From: Aalborgiella sp031390045
Lineage (GTDB): Bacteria > Pseudomonadota > Gammaproteobacteria > Burkholderiales > Burkholderiaceae_C
Direction of reading: 5' to 3'
Assembly (NCBI GenBank): GCA_031390045.1
Contig: JANMTB010000106.1
Coordinates: 1-61,828 of the forward strand
Length of the DNA: 61,828 nucleotides
Position numbers and translations under genes: made by a program
The notes under the pieces: generated by a model
What the model saw: the letters and a program-made list of their open reading frames with translations, nothing else
Databases searched by the model: none
What the model was told of the DNA's origin: nothing
Part shown: positions 36,575 through 45,305 of the stretch, piece after piece
Numbering within the stretch: the stretch's first letter is position 1
Layout of the letters: each line of letters begins with the position of its first letter

Positions 36575-37315
36575 TTATTGATTTAGCGATTGATTTTGAG
36601 TTGTGAGTGCGAGCAGTAGTCCTGCCAACATGTCAGCACCAGAGCTTGCACCAATAGTTAAAAGTTTTTGGCAAGACCTTTCAATTTCTACACTATTTTT
36701 AGAGTTTAATGCGATCAAAACGTCATGCAATGTGCTATAGCTACAGCCAGCCATCAAGTCGTCGAGCAGGGCAGCGCTGATAACGTTGGTTGATTCTTTT
36801 GCGGCGTTATGAATTTGCATCTTCGCCGCTGGCAATCTTTCAATCCAAGCTTGGCGTGGCGAATGCGCTAGTGCAAAAAAAATGCCGCCAATGAAATCAT
36901 CGCCGCTGGGTGTCAGACCGTTACCTAAACCTATGACGCGCAAAGCTGCAGATGTAAACGCATGCAAATCGTTAGCAATAAGCGCATGTTTGATCGCATC
37001 AAAACGCGCTGAGTTGAGATTCATGGGGAATGGCATTTCATTGTTTTGCATCCAAAGCAACAATCCCTTGGTTTTAATTGCAAGTGGATGGTTTGAATTA
37101 AGAAGGGTTTTGCAAATCAATGCGCCTTCAAACAAGCTATCGGCTTTGAATGAGACTGTTTCCGGTAGCCACATGGAAAACGCGTTGCGCGGGTGATCAG
37201 TCGAGGCTTGTTTACCTGCCCAAACAATATCGCCATCCAAATAGGCGTAGTCTGTTCCCTCGAAGCCGGGGATTTTTTGCATGCCATCAGTCCTCATGGT
37301 GGTAGCGGCGGTCAC
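36575..37315 (-). CDS. allH: DUF2877 protein, probable oxamate carbamoyltransferase subunit (AllH/YlbF-like)
   Basis: A 246-residue protein with the DUF2877 signature GLGNGLTPSGDDFIGGIFFA and a late GASSGADMLAGLLLAL. It corresponds to E. coli YlbF/AllH, a partner of FdrA and YlbE in oxamate carbamoyltransferase. The GTG at 37313-37315 overlaps the carbamate kinase stop (GTGA), so translation is coupled; in-frame ATGs 6 and 11 codons later are possible alternatives. Confidence 0.8.
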   Translation of the reverse strand: MTAATTMRTDGMQKIPGFEGTDYAYLDGDIVWAGKQASTDHPRNAFSMWLPETVSFKADSLFEGALICKTLLNSNHPLAIKTKGLLLWMQNNEMPFPMNLNSARFDAIKHALIANDLHAFTSAALRVIGLGNGLTPSGDDFIGGIFFALAHSPRQAWIERLPAAKMQIHNAAKESTNVISAALLDDLMAGCSYSTLHDVLIALNSKNSVEIERSCQKLLTIGASSGADMLAGLLLALTTQNQSLNQ

Positions 37316-38352
37316 AGGGCTTTAGGTCCTAATGTGATATGCGTACCAGCGCGTCCCATCAGAGCATCAAATGCCTTTTCTAGCGATGTGATAATGACAA
37401 CGCCATCTGCGTTAGCTTCCGGCGACTCTTCTAAAAACGTGATGGCTGACTCAATTTTTGGCCCCATGCTGCCCGCAGGAAATTGGCCTTCTTTTGAATA
37501 TTGGCGCGCTTCAGCCAGAGTCATATGATCCAGCCAGCGTTGTGTTGGTTTGTTAAAATCCAGCGCTACTTTTTCCACGCCTGTAAGCATGATCAAGGCA
37601 TCGGCATGCAAATGCGCTGCTAGCATCGCACTGGTCAAGTCTTTATCAATCACAGCTGCCACACCTTTTAAGTGACCTTCTGGCGTAACAACTACTGGCA
37701 CACCGCCACCGCCGCAGGCAATGGGTATCACGCCGGCTTCAAGCAAAGCGTCAATGGTTGGTAGGTCTAAAATTTTCTTAGGCTTTGGACTGGCCACGAT
37801 TCGCCGCCAACCACGGCCCGAATCTTCAGCAAACAACCAGCCGGAGGATTTGGCTAGCTTTTTAGCATCTGCTTCTTTGAAGAATTTACCGACAGGTTTT
37901 GTCGGGTTTTGAAAAGCAGGGTCGTTTGGATCAACCTCGACTTCTGTGATCACGCAGGAGACGACCGCGTTCATGCCGTGGTCGTGCAACACATTGGCAA
38001 AACTCTGCTGCAACATATAGCCCATGCCACCCTGTGAATGGGCGACGCATACGTCCATGGGCATAGGCGGCAACTCGTCTGCCGTTTTTGCCATGCGGTA
38101 CAAAATATTACCTACAACTGGGCCATTGCCATGTGTCAAAACAAGCTGCCAACCCGCTTTGATGATCTCCACAAAATGAACGCATACTTCGCGCATTAAT
38201 TCCAACTGCTCTACGGCCGTCCCAGTGATGGTGGGCGGGTAAGCTGCATTGCCACCAAGTGCCACGACCACGCGTTTAAGCTTGCTTTTTTGCACGTGCT
38301 TGACCATGCGCTTTGGCTTTGCAATCCCCGCCGATGCTGTTGTGTATGTCAT
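37312..38352 (-). CDS. arcC: Carbamate kinase (catabolic, AllK/YbcF-like)
   Basis: A 346-residue amino-acid-kinase-fold enzyme that makes ATP from carbamoyl phosphate and ADP, releasing carbamate (CO2 and NH3). Seen: VVVALGGNAAYPP, LTHGNGPVVGNILYRM, VAHSQGGMGYMLQQS, IACGGGGVPVV and AVIDKDLTSAMLA. An N-terminal extension of about 26 residues precedes the kinase core; M16 is an alternative start. No arginine deiminase genes are nearby; the context with FdrA, DUF1116 and DUF2877 points to carbamoyl phosphate from oxalurate as substrate, as for E. coli AllK (YbcF). Confidence 0.9.
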   Translation of the reverse strand: MTYTTASAGIAKPKRMVKHVQKSKLKRVVVALGGNAAYPPTITGTAVEQLELMREVCVHFVEIIKAGWQLVLTHGNGPVVGNILYRMAKTADELPPMPMDVCVAHSQGGMGYMLQQSFANVLHDHGMNAVVSCVITEVEVDPNDPAFQNPTKPVGKFFKEADAKKLAKSSGWLFAEDSGRGWRRIVASPKPKKILDLPTIDALLEAGVIPIACGGGGVPVVVTPEGHLKGVAAVIDKDLTSAMLAAHLHADALIMLTGVEKVALDFNKPTQRWLDHMTLAEARQYSKEGQFPAGSMGPKIESAITFLEESPEANADGVVIITSLEKAFDALMGRAGTHITLGPKAL

Positions 38353-38356
38353 ACCC

Positions 38357-39907
38357 TTATTTCACCCACTGCGCAGCTAACCAGGCCGCATTGGCGCTAT
38401 TACTTGTTAGTACCATACCAGCAGATCGCAAAATTGTTTCTTGTTTTGCCAACACTTGTGGATCAAGTTCCGTACCACACACAAAACCGACGATGGCTAG
38501 CTTCCTATTGCCCTTAGTCGCGATTTTCTTAGCTTGTTCTATCGCTTTTGCCAGTTCCGTTGCTGGGTCTGCGTGTGCGCCCCAGCCGATCACCACATCC
38601 ATCAAGATGACGCGAACGCTAGGGTCGGCAGCTTCTTTGAGCAAGCGGTCGATACGGGTCGTTTGGTCAATCATGGGGTGTGGTCTGCCCACGGTAAAGT
38701 CGTCATCGCCTAAATCCAATGCCGTGTGTTCTTTGCTCTCTTTCAACGGGTTACTCAACGTCATGTCTTTGTTTGTCGGGACGTTAGACCAAGCGCGCAA
38801 ACCTGACTGCGCCCAAATGATTTGTGCCTCAGCAGCATATGTACCGCCCGAAAACAAAGCGCGTAAATACTTTTGCGTTTTGTTAAACAAGGGTTTTCGT
38901 GGTATCGCGTAAATCTGAGATGCTGTCTTTTTAACGCCAGACATTTTCACTGCCACAGCCGCGCAATCCACCAAAGTGCTGACGATGTGGATACGCTTGG
39001 CTGGCGATTTGATGCTGCTGCCCAAAAACACGACAACTGCTGGTTTACCAGCAGCCACCAAAGCGGCCAAGACTTTATCGGTCACTTCAGCTGCTGGCGG
39101 TTTTGAAACTATAGCGATGACTTTGGTTGACGCATCGACTGCCAGCAAAGCGATACCTTGCAGCATGGTGATGCCACCCACGTCAGCATAAACATCGCGC
39201 CCGCCAGTGCCAATCGCATGGCTGATGCCGCCGCCCATCCGGTGAATCTGCGTCGTTACTTCTTGCAAACCCGTACCTGAAGCTGCGACGATGCCGATCG
39301 CGCCACGGCGCACAGTGTTGGCAAAGCCTAAAGGTACACCGCCGATGATGGCCGTACCGCAATCTGGCCCCATGACCAACACACCGCGCTTTTGCGCTTC
39401 TTGTTTGATGGTTATTTCTTGCGCCAATGGCACGTTATCGCTAAACATGAACACATTTAAACCACTTTTGACTGCTTTCAATGCTTCTGCAGCAGCGTAG
39501 ATGCCAGGAACTGAGATTTGCGCAATATTCGCCGTTTGCATTGCCGCCAAGCCCATGCCGAGGGTTCGAGCAGCAACGGCCTGGTTGGCATTATCGGAAT
39601 CATGGGATGCCGTGGATCTTCCCGCTAAATCGCTCAATGATTCAGCTACAGCCGCATCACAAGCGGCTTGCGTTTTCGCTTGAACCACCACCATGATGTC
39701 ACTCGGGCCTGCGGTACTGATGCTCATAACCAACAAACCAGCTTCTTGCAAAATCTCCTTGTTCGCGGGGTTGCCCATCTGCAGCGTGGCATTGACGACT
39801 TCCGGTATTGCCAATAAACGTTGCGCAACCCGCATCAAGGCTACGGAGTCTTTGTAGAGGTTGTGATGGACGAAAGCCGATGTGAATAAAGATGTATGAC
39901 TAGCCAT
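38357..39907 (-). CDS. fdrA: FdrA-family acyl-CoA-synthetase-like protein, probable oxamate carbamoyltransferase subunit (AllF)
   Basis: A 516-residue FdrA protein, related to the succinyl-CoA synthetase alpha subunit but used as a carbamoyltransferase subunit in E. coli (AllF). Seen: an N-terminal segment of about 90 residues (LMRVAQRLLAIPEVVNATL), a CoA-ligase-like Rossmann part (LNVFMFSDNVPLAQEI, MGPDCGTAIIGGVPLGFAN, IGIVAASGTGLQEVT) and a C-terminal part with VRVILMDVVIGWGAHADP. First gene of the five-gene minus-strand unit, 4 bases before the carbamate kinase start, and divergent from the PucG-type aminotransferase. Confidence 0.85.
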   Translation of the reverse strand: MASHTSLFTSAFVHHNLYKDSVALMRVAQRLLAIPEVVNATLQMGNPANKEILQEAGLLVMSISTAGPSDIMVVVQAKTQAACDAAVAESLSDLAGRSTASHDSDNANQAVAARTLGMGLAAMQTANIAQISVPGIYAAAEALKAVKSGLNVFMFSDNVPLAQEITIKQEAQKRGVLVMGPDCGTAIIGGVPLGFANTVRRGAIGIVAASGTGLQEVTTQIHRMGGGISHAIGTGGRDVYADVGGITMLQGIALLAVDASTKVIAIVSKPPAAEVTDKVLAALVAAGKPAVVVFLGSSIKSPAKRIHIVSTLVDCAAVAVKMSGVKKTASQIYAIPRKPLFNKTQKYLRALFSGGTYAAEAQIIWAQSGLRAWSNVPTNKDMTLSNPLKESKEHTALDLGDDDFTVGRPHPMIDQTTRIDRLLKEAADPSVRVILMDVVIGWGAHADPATELAKAIEQAKKIATKGNRKLAIVGFVCGTELDPQVLAKQETILRSAGMVLTSNSANAAWLAAQWVK

Positions 39908-39918
39908 AGATTCTCAAA

Positions 39919-39929
39919 AGTGTATACAA
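39919..39929. promoter_or_regulatory. Palindromic operator candidate in the fdrA/pucG divergent promoter
   Basis: A TGTATACA palindrome inside GTGTATACAAT, 13-22 bases upstream of the fdrA ATG and about 90 bases upstream of pucG. It fits the general TNGTNNACNA pattern of GntR/FadR-type operators. No regulator gene lies in the cluster. Confidence 0.4.
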
Positions 39930-40014
39930 TTTAGCGAAAGTATAGCCATGATACTTTGAAGTTAGGCATTTTCCTACTCATTTTTCAAATTGCAATACAG
40001 CCAAATTTACAGCC

Positions 40015-41277
40015 ATGATGCTTCCAAAATTGACCCCACTTGCCAATGCCAACTCGGCTTTTAATGAGCTGAACCCCGTACCACGATTGTTGATGGGTCC
40101 TGGGCCAATCAATGCCGACCCGCGCGTGCTCAAAGCCCTGTCAACACAGCTTTTAGGCCAGTTTGACCCCCAATTTCGTTTGATGATGCGTGAAACCATG
40201 GCCCTTTATCGTGCTTTTTTTGAAACGCAAAACGATTGGACTTTTGTTTTGGATGGCACAGCACGCTCAGCCATTGAAATGGTCATGATGTCTGCCATCG
40301 AGAATGGTGACAAAGTCTTGGTTTGTAGTTTTGGTCGGTTTGGACAATTGTTAGACGAAATTGCACAACGCTGCGGCGCCAATGTCAAGGTCATTCACAC
40401 CGATTGGGGAACCGTCTTTGATTTGGAGCAAATTGAAACCGAGATTAAAGAGTTTTCGCCTAAATTAGTCGCTATTTGCCAAGGTGATACCTCAACAACG
40501 ATGCTGCAGCCGCTGGAAGGATTAGGCGAACTTTGCCACCGCTATGGCGCGATGCTGCAGGTTGATGCCACTGCCTCTTGCGGCGGTACACCTTTGCCTG
40601 CAGACGCTTGGGCAGTTGATGCCGTGACAGCTGGTTTGCAAAAATGTTTGGCAGGGCCTTCGGGCATTGCACCTATTACCTTGTCAAACCGCATGGCGGA
40701 GTCGATTTACAGCCGACGTCACATTGAAGCGGGCTTGCGGCCAGCAAATTATGTGCCCGGAGTAGGCGCCCGCATCGCTTCCAACTACATGGACGTGGCG
40801 ATGATCATGGACTACTGGAGCGATGCAGGTTTGAACCACCACACTGAAGCGACCAGCATGCTGTATTGCGCCCGTGAATGTGCGCGCATCTTTGTGCAAG
40901 AAGGCTTGCAAAACGTCTATTCAAGACATGCTGCGGGCTCGCGAGCAGTCGTTGCCGGTGTGCAATGCATGAATTTAAAAGTTTATGGCGACCTTGCCAA
41001 CAAAATGCCCAACGTCACGGGCGTTTATATTCCCGACGGAATCAATGGCGACAAAGTACGCTCGGCTCTGTTGAATGATTTCAACATTGAGATCGGCACC
41101 AGCTTCGGCCCTTTGAATGGCAAGGTGTGGCGCATAGGTGCGATGGGGTACAACGCTCGCCAAGACACTATTTTGCAAACTTTAGGTGCGCTTGAGGTGG
41201 TTTTAGCCGCAGAAGGCCACAAATTCACACGCGGCGCGGGTGTCGATGCGGCTTATCAGAGTTACAAAACCAATTAA
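40015..41277 (+). CDS. pucG: Class V aminotransferase, probable (S)-ureidoglycine-glyoxylate aminotransferase
   Basis: A 420-residue PLP enzyme of the alanine-glyoxylate aminotransferase group. Seen: VPRLLMGPGPINADPRVLKA, the PucG-type QLLGQFDPQF, WTFVLDGTARSAIEMVM, the VDATASCGG strand with the cofactor aspartate, and the PLP lysine in TAGLQKCLAGPSG. The glutamine in GQFDP corresponds to the residue that binds the ureido group in Bacillus PucG. The expected reaction is ureidoglycine plus glyoxylate to oxalurate plus glycine, which would feed the divergent oxamate carbamoyltransferase genes. A plain serine- or alanine-glyoxylate aminotransferase remains possible. The second in-frame ATG (40018) could also be the start. 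Confidence 0.8.
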   Translation: MMLPKLTPLANANSAFNELNPVPRLLMGPGPINADPRVLKALSTQLLGQFDPQFRLMMRETMALYRAFFETQNDWTFVLDGTARSAIEMVMMSAIENGDKVLVCSFGRFGQLLDEIAQRCGANVKVIHTDWGTVFDLEQIETEIKEFSPKLVAICQGDTSTTMLQPLEGLGELCHRYGAMLQVDATASCGGTPLPADAWAVDAVTAGLQKCLAGPSGIAPITLSNRMAESIYSRRHIEAGLRPANYVPGVGARIASNYMDVAMIMDYWSDAGLNHHTEATSMLYCARECARIFVQEGLQNVYSRHAAGSRAVVAGVQCMNLKVYGDLANKMPNVTGVYIPDGINGDKVRSALLNDFNIEIGTSFGPLNGKVWRIGAMGYNARQDTILQTLGALEVVLAAEGHKFTRGAGVDAAYQSYKTN

Positions 41278-41430
41278 TTAAGCTAAAAACGGCAAGCGAA
41301 TTTGAGCACTTGAGTCTTTTAGCTGGATATTGATAAACATCAAACATAAGTTACTTGGAAACTCGATAATACTGGCTGAAAACGTAGTACTAGCTATCTT
41401 GCACATGTACTGTTTCATTAGGAAAACTCC

Positions 41431-41748
41431 ATGTCAAATCGTCGCGAATTTATTATCCAATGTTCTTTTGCCACTAGCGCCGTAGCTACATCACTAGCGA
41501 CTACCGCTGTCTTTGCCCAAGGTGCCATGCTCGATGAAAAAGATCCACAAGCTGTTGCCTTAGCCTACAAAGCAGATGGAACTAAGACTGATAAAGTCAA
41601 ATTTCCAAAATATGACACTGCGCAAAATTGCACCAATTGCGCTTTGTACCAAGGTAAAGCGGCTGACAAAGCAGCCGGTTGCCCGCTTTTTGCTGGCAAG
41701 CAAGTAGCTGGCAAAGGCTGGTGTAGCGCTTGGGCTAAAAAGGCGTAA
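41431..41748 (+). CDS. High-potential iron-sulfur protein (HiPIP), Tat-exported
   Basis: A 105-residue periplasmic electron carrier with one [4Fe-4S] cluster. The twin-arginine leader is MSNRREFIIQ with a cleavage region TTAVFAQG. The four cysteine ligands are C67, C70, C84 and C98 (NCTNCALYQ, GCPLFAG, GWCSAW), the HiPIP pattern. It probably shuttles electrons between the bc1 complex and a terminal oxidase or reaction centre. It stands alone upstream of the photolyase group; the 150 bases before it show no recognisable motif besides an AGGAAA ribosome site. Confidence 0.92.
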   Translation: MSNRREFIIQCSFATSAVATSLATTAVFAQGAMLDEKDPQAVALAYKADGTKTDKVKFPKYDTAQNCTNCALYQGKAADKAAGCPLFAGKQVAGKGWCSAWAKKA

Positions 41749-41794
41749 AAAGCCTTATCGTTAAATACAAGCGCTAAATTCAAGCTCTTTAGCC

Positions 41795-42196
41795 ATGCAA
41801 AGCTTAACCATTTACTACGATGGTGAATGTCCGCTTTGCTTGGCTGAAATTCACTTTCTAAAAAACAGAAATACCCTCGGCTTGCTTGAATTTGTTGATG
41901 TGGCTGCTCCACAATATGATGAATCAGCACATCAGCTCACTTGCAAACTAGCGCTAGCCACCATGCAAGGGCGCTTGGGTGATGGCACCCAGCTTGAAGG
42001 CATTCCCGTATTTGCAGAAGCCTACAAACGGGCAAACTTGCCTAAGCTGTCATGGCTGTTTTCACGTAGTTGGTTAAAGCCATTTTTGAACGCTAGTTAT
42101 TATGTTTTTGCAAAGTACAGGCACGGCGTTTCAAAAACCATTGGGCCCATGATGCTGAAGCTGTCAAAACGGTACACACCAGAAACGGCTAAATGA
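41795..42196 (+). CDS. DCC-family (DUF393) thiol-disulfide oxidoreductase-like protein
   Basis: A 133-residue protein with the family-defining motif YDGECPLCLAEIHFL, a thioredoxin-like CxxC, followed by GLLEFVDVAAPQYD and the downstream GIPVFAEAYKRANLP. The function of the family is unproven, although redox activity is expected. It ends 12 bases before the photolyase start and is often found near photolyase or DUF2256 genes in proteobacteria as I remember it, so it is likely part of the same transcript. Confidence 0.85.
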   Translation: MQSLTIYYDGECPLCLAEIHFLKNRNTLGLLEFVDVAAPQYDESAHQLTCKLALATMQGRLGDGTQLEGIPVFAEAYKRANLPKLSWLFSRSWLKPFLNASYYVFAKYRHGVSKTIGPMMLKLSKRYTPETAK

Positions 42197-42208
42197 CGAT
42201 ATCGGAAC

Positions 42209-43804
42209 ATGCGTTTTAGCGTCGTTTGGTTCAAGCGTGATTTGCGCGTTGCAGACCATGCAGCTTTACAAGCAGCCGCCCAACGCGGCCCCGTTTTATG
42301 CCTATACGTGATCGAGCCCAGTGTTTGGGTGCAGTCTGATGCGGCTCACCAGCACTACTTATTTTTGCTTGAAAGCTTACGCGATTTAGACGCTGATTTA
42401 CGCCGTTTAGGTGGGAAATTGCATGTTTTATCCGGCGAATTTGTTGATGTTTTAGCTAGATTATTTATAGCAAATTCTTTTGTAGCAGTTTACGCGCACG
42501 AAGAAACGGGCAACGGCATCACTTATAAGCGCGACTTAGCTGTGGGGCAATGGTGCAATTCGCACAATGTTGAATTTTTTGAATTCAGACAATTTGGCGT
42601 GGTGCGCAAACTCAAAAATCGCAGCGATTGGAAAAGCCATTGGGACAAGCATGTTCGCTCGCTCATTTTGCCAGTGCCAGATGCGGTGCAACTGCAATTC
42701 GTGCCGCTACCTTGGCATGCAGCTTTGCTTCCAAGTCCTGTAAAGCTAGGTCTAATTACTGATGTGAAGTTACCAACGCCGAAGCAACGCCAACTGGGTG
42801 GTCGTCGTTTGGGTCTAGAGGTTTTGCAAGATTTTTTGAACGACAGAAGCGCGCAATATCGCGGCGGTATTTCGTCGCCATTGTCCGCCCCAACCGCGTG
42901 TTCTCGGCTCTCGCCATATTTAGCTTTTGGCTGTGTTAGCTTACGCGAAGTGGTGCAATCCACTTACCATGCCATTGCAGAGTTACCAGCAGGAAATTGG
43001 CAAAAAAAGGGTTTGGTTGCCTTTGTCAGCCGTTTGTACTGGCATTGCCATTTCATTCAAAAGTTAGAGTCAGAGCCGACGCTTGAATACCAAAACGTGC
43101 ACCGAGGCTACGACGGCTTACGTGAAAACGATTGGAACCCAGCTCATTTTGAGGCTTTGACCACCGCTCGCACTGGCTGGCCGCTGGTCGATGCCTGCGT
43201 GGTGATGCTCCGCGAGACGGGCTGGCTCAACTTTCGTATGCGCGCCATGTTGGTATCTGTTGCCGCTTACCCGCTGTGGCTGCACTGGCAGCTTGTGGGG
43301 CAATGGCTGGCGCGGCAGTTTTTGGACTACGAGCCGGGCATCCACTGGAGCCAGATGCAAATGCAATCTGGCACGACGGGTATCAACACCACGCGGGTTT
43401 ACAACCCCATCAAACAAGCGCAAGACCACGACCCGTACGGTTATTTCGTGCGCCGCTGGTTGCCTTATATGCGACGCGTGCCAGATGCTTGGCTGTTCGA
43501 GCCGTGGCGCATGCCGCAAGTGATGCAAGAGCATTTGAAATTGACCATTGGCATAGGCGGAGAATTTGACATCCCAGAGCCGGTAGTCGACCTGCAAACC
43601 GCCACCCGAGAAGCCAAAGCCAAGCTTCATGGACGACGCGCACAGCCCGAAGTGAAAGCAGGCAAAGCCTCGATTGTTGAAAAGCATGCTTCAAGATCGA
43701 CGACGAGGACTAAAAAACCAACATCGACAAAAACGGCTACGACAATGACGCGCAGAGAAGCAACGATTAAAACCGAAAACCAACAAATTGCCTTGGATTT
43801 CTAG
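42209..43804 (+). CDS. Cryptochrome/photolyase family protein with basic tail
   Basis: A 531-residue FAD protein. The N-terminal Rossmann antenna domain starts SVVWFKRDLRVADHAALQAA; the FAD domain shows RLSPYLAFGCVSLREVV, FVSRLYWHCHFIQKLE, TGWPLVDACVVMLRETGWLN and FLDYEPGIHWSQMQMQSG. The FAD-domain motifs differ from E. coli PhrB (GTTGINTTRVYNP in place of AAPYFRIFNP), so it belongs to a separate subfamily and its substrate is open. After about residue 465 there is a Lys/Thr/Arg-rich tail (about 60 residues), unlike the compact end of classical photolyases and a possible DNA-binding extension. Confidence 0.85.
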   Translation: MRFSVVWFKRDLRVADHAALQAAAQRGPVLCLYVIEPSVWVQSDAAHQHYLFLLESLRDLDADLRRLGGKLHVLSGEFVDVLARLFIANSFVAVYAHEETGNGITYKRDLAVGQWCNSHNVEFFEFRQFGVVRKLKNRSDWKSHWDKHVRSLILPVPDAVQLQFVPLPWHAALLPSPVKLGLITDVKLPTPKQRQLGGRRLGLEVLQDFLNDRSAQYRGGISSPLSAPTACSRLSPYLAFGCVSLREVVQSTYHAIAELPAGNWQKKGLVAFVSRLYWHCHFIQKLESEPTLEYQNVHRGYDGLRENDWNPAHFEALTTARTGWPLVDACVVMLRETGWLNFRMRAMLVSVAAYPLWLHWQLVGQWLARQFLDYEPGIHWSQMQMQSGTTGINTTRVYNPIKQAQDHDPYGYFVRRWLPYMRRVPDAWLFEPWRMPQVMQEHLKLTIGIGGEFDIPEPVVDLQTATREAKAKLHGRRAQPEVKAGKASIVEKHASRSTTRTKKPTSTKTATTMTRREATIKTENQQIALDF

Positions 43805-43818
43805 ATTCCCCTGTTTTT

Positions 43819-43983
43819 ATGAAAATGATCAAAAAAGCCAACTTACCCAGCAAAGTCTGTATCCACTGCCAGCGCCCATTCACATGGCGTAAAAAGTGGG
43901 AAAAGGTATGGGACGATGTGAAATACTGCTCTGATCGCTGCCGGATGAGCTATTCCGGAAGTAAGGGCGACAAGAAAGTATGA
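43819..43983 (+). CDS. DUF2256 small zinc-ribbon protein
   Basis: A 54-residue basic protein encoded between the first photolyase and the CRY-DASH gene. It reads KVCIHCQRPFTWRKKW and KYCSDRCRMSYSG: four cysteines (C14, C17, C37, C41) form a likely zinc ribbon, the pattern of DUF2256. The stop overlaps the next start (ATGA at 43980-43983), so it is translated together with the CRY-DASH gene. DUF2256 genes are commonly linked to cryptochrome and photolyase genes; the function is unknown. Confidence 0.88.
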   Translation: MKMIKKANLPSKVCIHCQRPFTWRKKWEKVWDDVKYCSDRCRMSYSGSKGDKKV

Positions 43984-45191
43984 CTGCTGGCATCTCCATC
44001 TATTGGTTTCGTAATGACCTGCGTATTATCGACAACCCTGCATTTGATAGCGCCTATCGAACAGCTACAAAACTGCATGCGGTTTACATTCACGACTCGA
44101 AACACAGCGTTGAAACGCATTGGGGATTTGAGTGCATGGCTGAGAATCGCAAGACATTTTTGGCAGCGAGGTTGCAGGATTTAGCATTGCAATTGCAAGC
44201 TTTTGGTATTGAGTTGATTGATTTACGCGGTACACCAAAAGACGCATTGACGGATTTTGCCAAGTCCTACGATACTTGCCAGATTTATTGCGAAGATATC
44301 GCCGCACCCGAAGAACAGGCTGACATTGCTAGCTTAAAAGCTGTTGGCTTTGAAGTCGATGTGCTTTGGCAATCCAGTTTGCTTGAGCCAGCAGATTTGC
44401 CATTCGAAGTTGAAGCGTTACCAGCCGTCTTCACTGCTTTTAGAAACAAAGTCGAAAAGCATGCCGTAAAACCGCGTTTACCACTGCAAACTGAATCTGG
44501 CTCTAAGGCGACAATTCCTGAATCTGCAGTCGAAAAGCATCTAAAACACTATTTCTCAAGCGATTTTGCGTTGACGTACAAGGCGACGCGCAATCAGCCG
44601 ATGAACTTTGCGCCCGATCAGTACTTCTCAACAAAATTCTCCCCATGGTTGGCCTGTGGCGCTTTGTCTGCGCCCATGATTTATGAGAAATTGAAGCAAT
44701 TTGAATCCGAACGGGGTGCGAACGACAGCACCTATTGGATTTGGTTTGAGCTTCTTTGGCGCGATTATTTCAGGTTTTTACATTTACAGAATGGCAAAAA
44801 ACTTTATAGAAAACAAGGGCTTGGCAGCTTTGAGCTTGCACTAGTGCCGCATAACAAGCAAGGGTTTAAGCGTTGGTGCGAAGGGCAAACGGGCGAGCCG
44901 TTGGTCGACGCGGGCATGCGCGAGTTGGCTGCGACCGGATGGCTGTCCAACCGCATGCGCCAAGTCGTCGCTAGTTATTTGATTTATGACTTAGGTGGTG
45001 ACTGGCGAGCGGGTGCTGCGTGGTTTGAAGCGCAGCTGATTGACTATGACGTTTACAGCAACCAAGGCAACTGGCTCTACATCGCAGGCCGCGGCACCGA
45101 CCCGCGCGGTGGACGGCGGTTTAACCCGCACATGCAAGCGCAACAGCATGATTCAGAGGGTAAGTATCGACAGTTTTGGCGTGCAAATTGA
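43980..45191 (+). CDS. Cryptochrome DASH
   Basis: A 403-residue FAD blue-light protein of the CRY-DASH group, which repairs cyclobutane dimers in single-stranded or looped DNA. Seen: SIYWFRNDLRIIDNPAF in the antenna domain; WFELLWRDYFRFLHLQNG; GEPLVDAGMRELAATGWLSN; and QLIDYDVYSNQGNWLYIAGR with the final RGGRRFN. These match CRY-DASH better than class I photolyase. It is somewhat short for the group because the C-terminal end stops soon after QHDSEGKYRQFW. Overlaps DUF2256 by 4 bases. Confidence 0.87.
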   Translation: MTAGISIYWFRNDLRIIDNPAFDSAYRTATKLHAVYIHDSKHSVETHWGFECMAENRKTFLAARLQDLALQLQAFGIELIDLRGTPKDALTDFAKSYDTCQIYCEDIAAPEEQADIASLKAVGFEVDVLWQSSLLEPADLPFEVEALPAVFTAFRNKVEKHAVKPRLPLQTESGSKATIPESAVEKHLKHYFSSDFALTYKATRNQPMNFAPDQYFSTKFSPWLACGALSAPMIYEKLKQFESERGANDSTYWIWFELLWRDYFRFLHLQNGKKLYRKQGLGSFELALVPHNKQGFKRWCEGQTGEPLVDAGMRELAATGWLSNRMRQVVASYLIYDLGGDWRAGAAWFEAQLIDYDVYSNQGNWLYIAGRGTDPRGGRRFNPHMQAQQHDSEGKYRQFWRAN

Positions 45192-45209
45192 ATACAAAAG
45201 CGTTAAATT

Positions 45210-45259
45210 ATGCTATGATTATTATAGCTGTTTATGAAATAAATACGCCGGCTACAGTC
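45210..45259 (-). repeat. Dispersed 50-bp repeat, copy 9 (between two photolyase-family genes)
   Basis: Inverted copy: TGCTATGATTATTATAGCTG, then TTTATGAAATAAATACGCCG and GCTACAG. It begins 19 bases after the CRY-DASH stop and ends 47 bases before the FeS photolyase ATG. Confidence 0.85.
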
Positions 45260-45305
45260 ATAAGTACCTCTAAAAATTAGTCAATATTAACAATTTAAGG
45301 TAAAT

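Noticed and set aside
40015..41277. The class V aminotransferase as a replacement for the missing serC
   Set aside because: Its GQFDP and QKCLAGPSG motifs and the divergent oxalurate genes fit PucG better than phosphoserine aminotransferase.
42456..42477. Right half of the repeat inside the first photolyase gene
   Set aside because: TAGCTAGATTATTTATAGCA resembles only the hairpin end; the left core is absent and no extra residues are evident.
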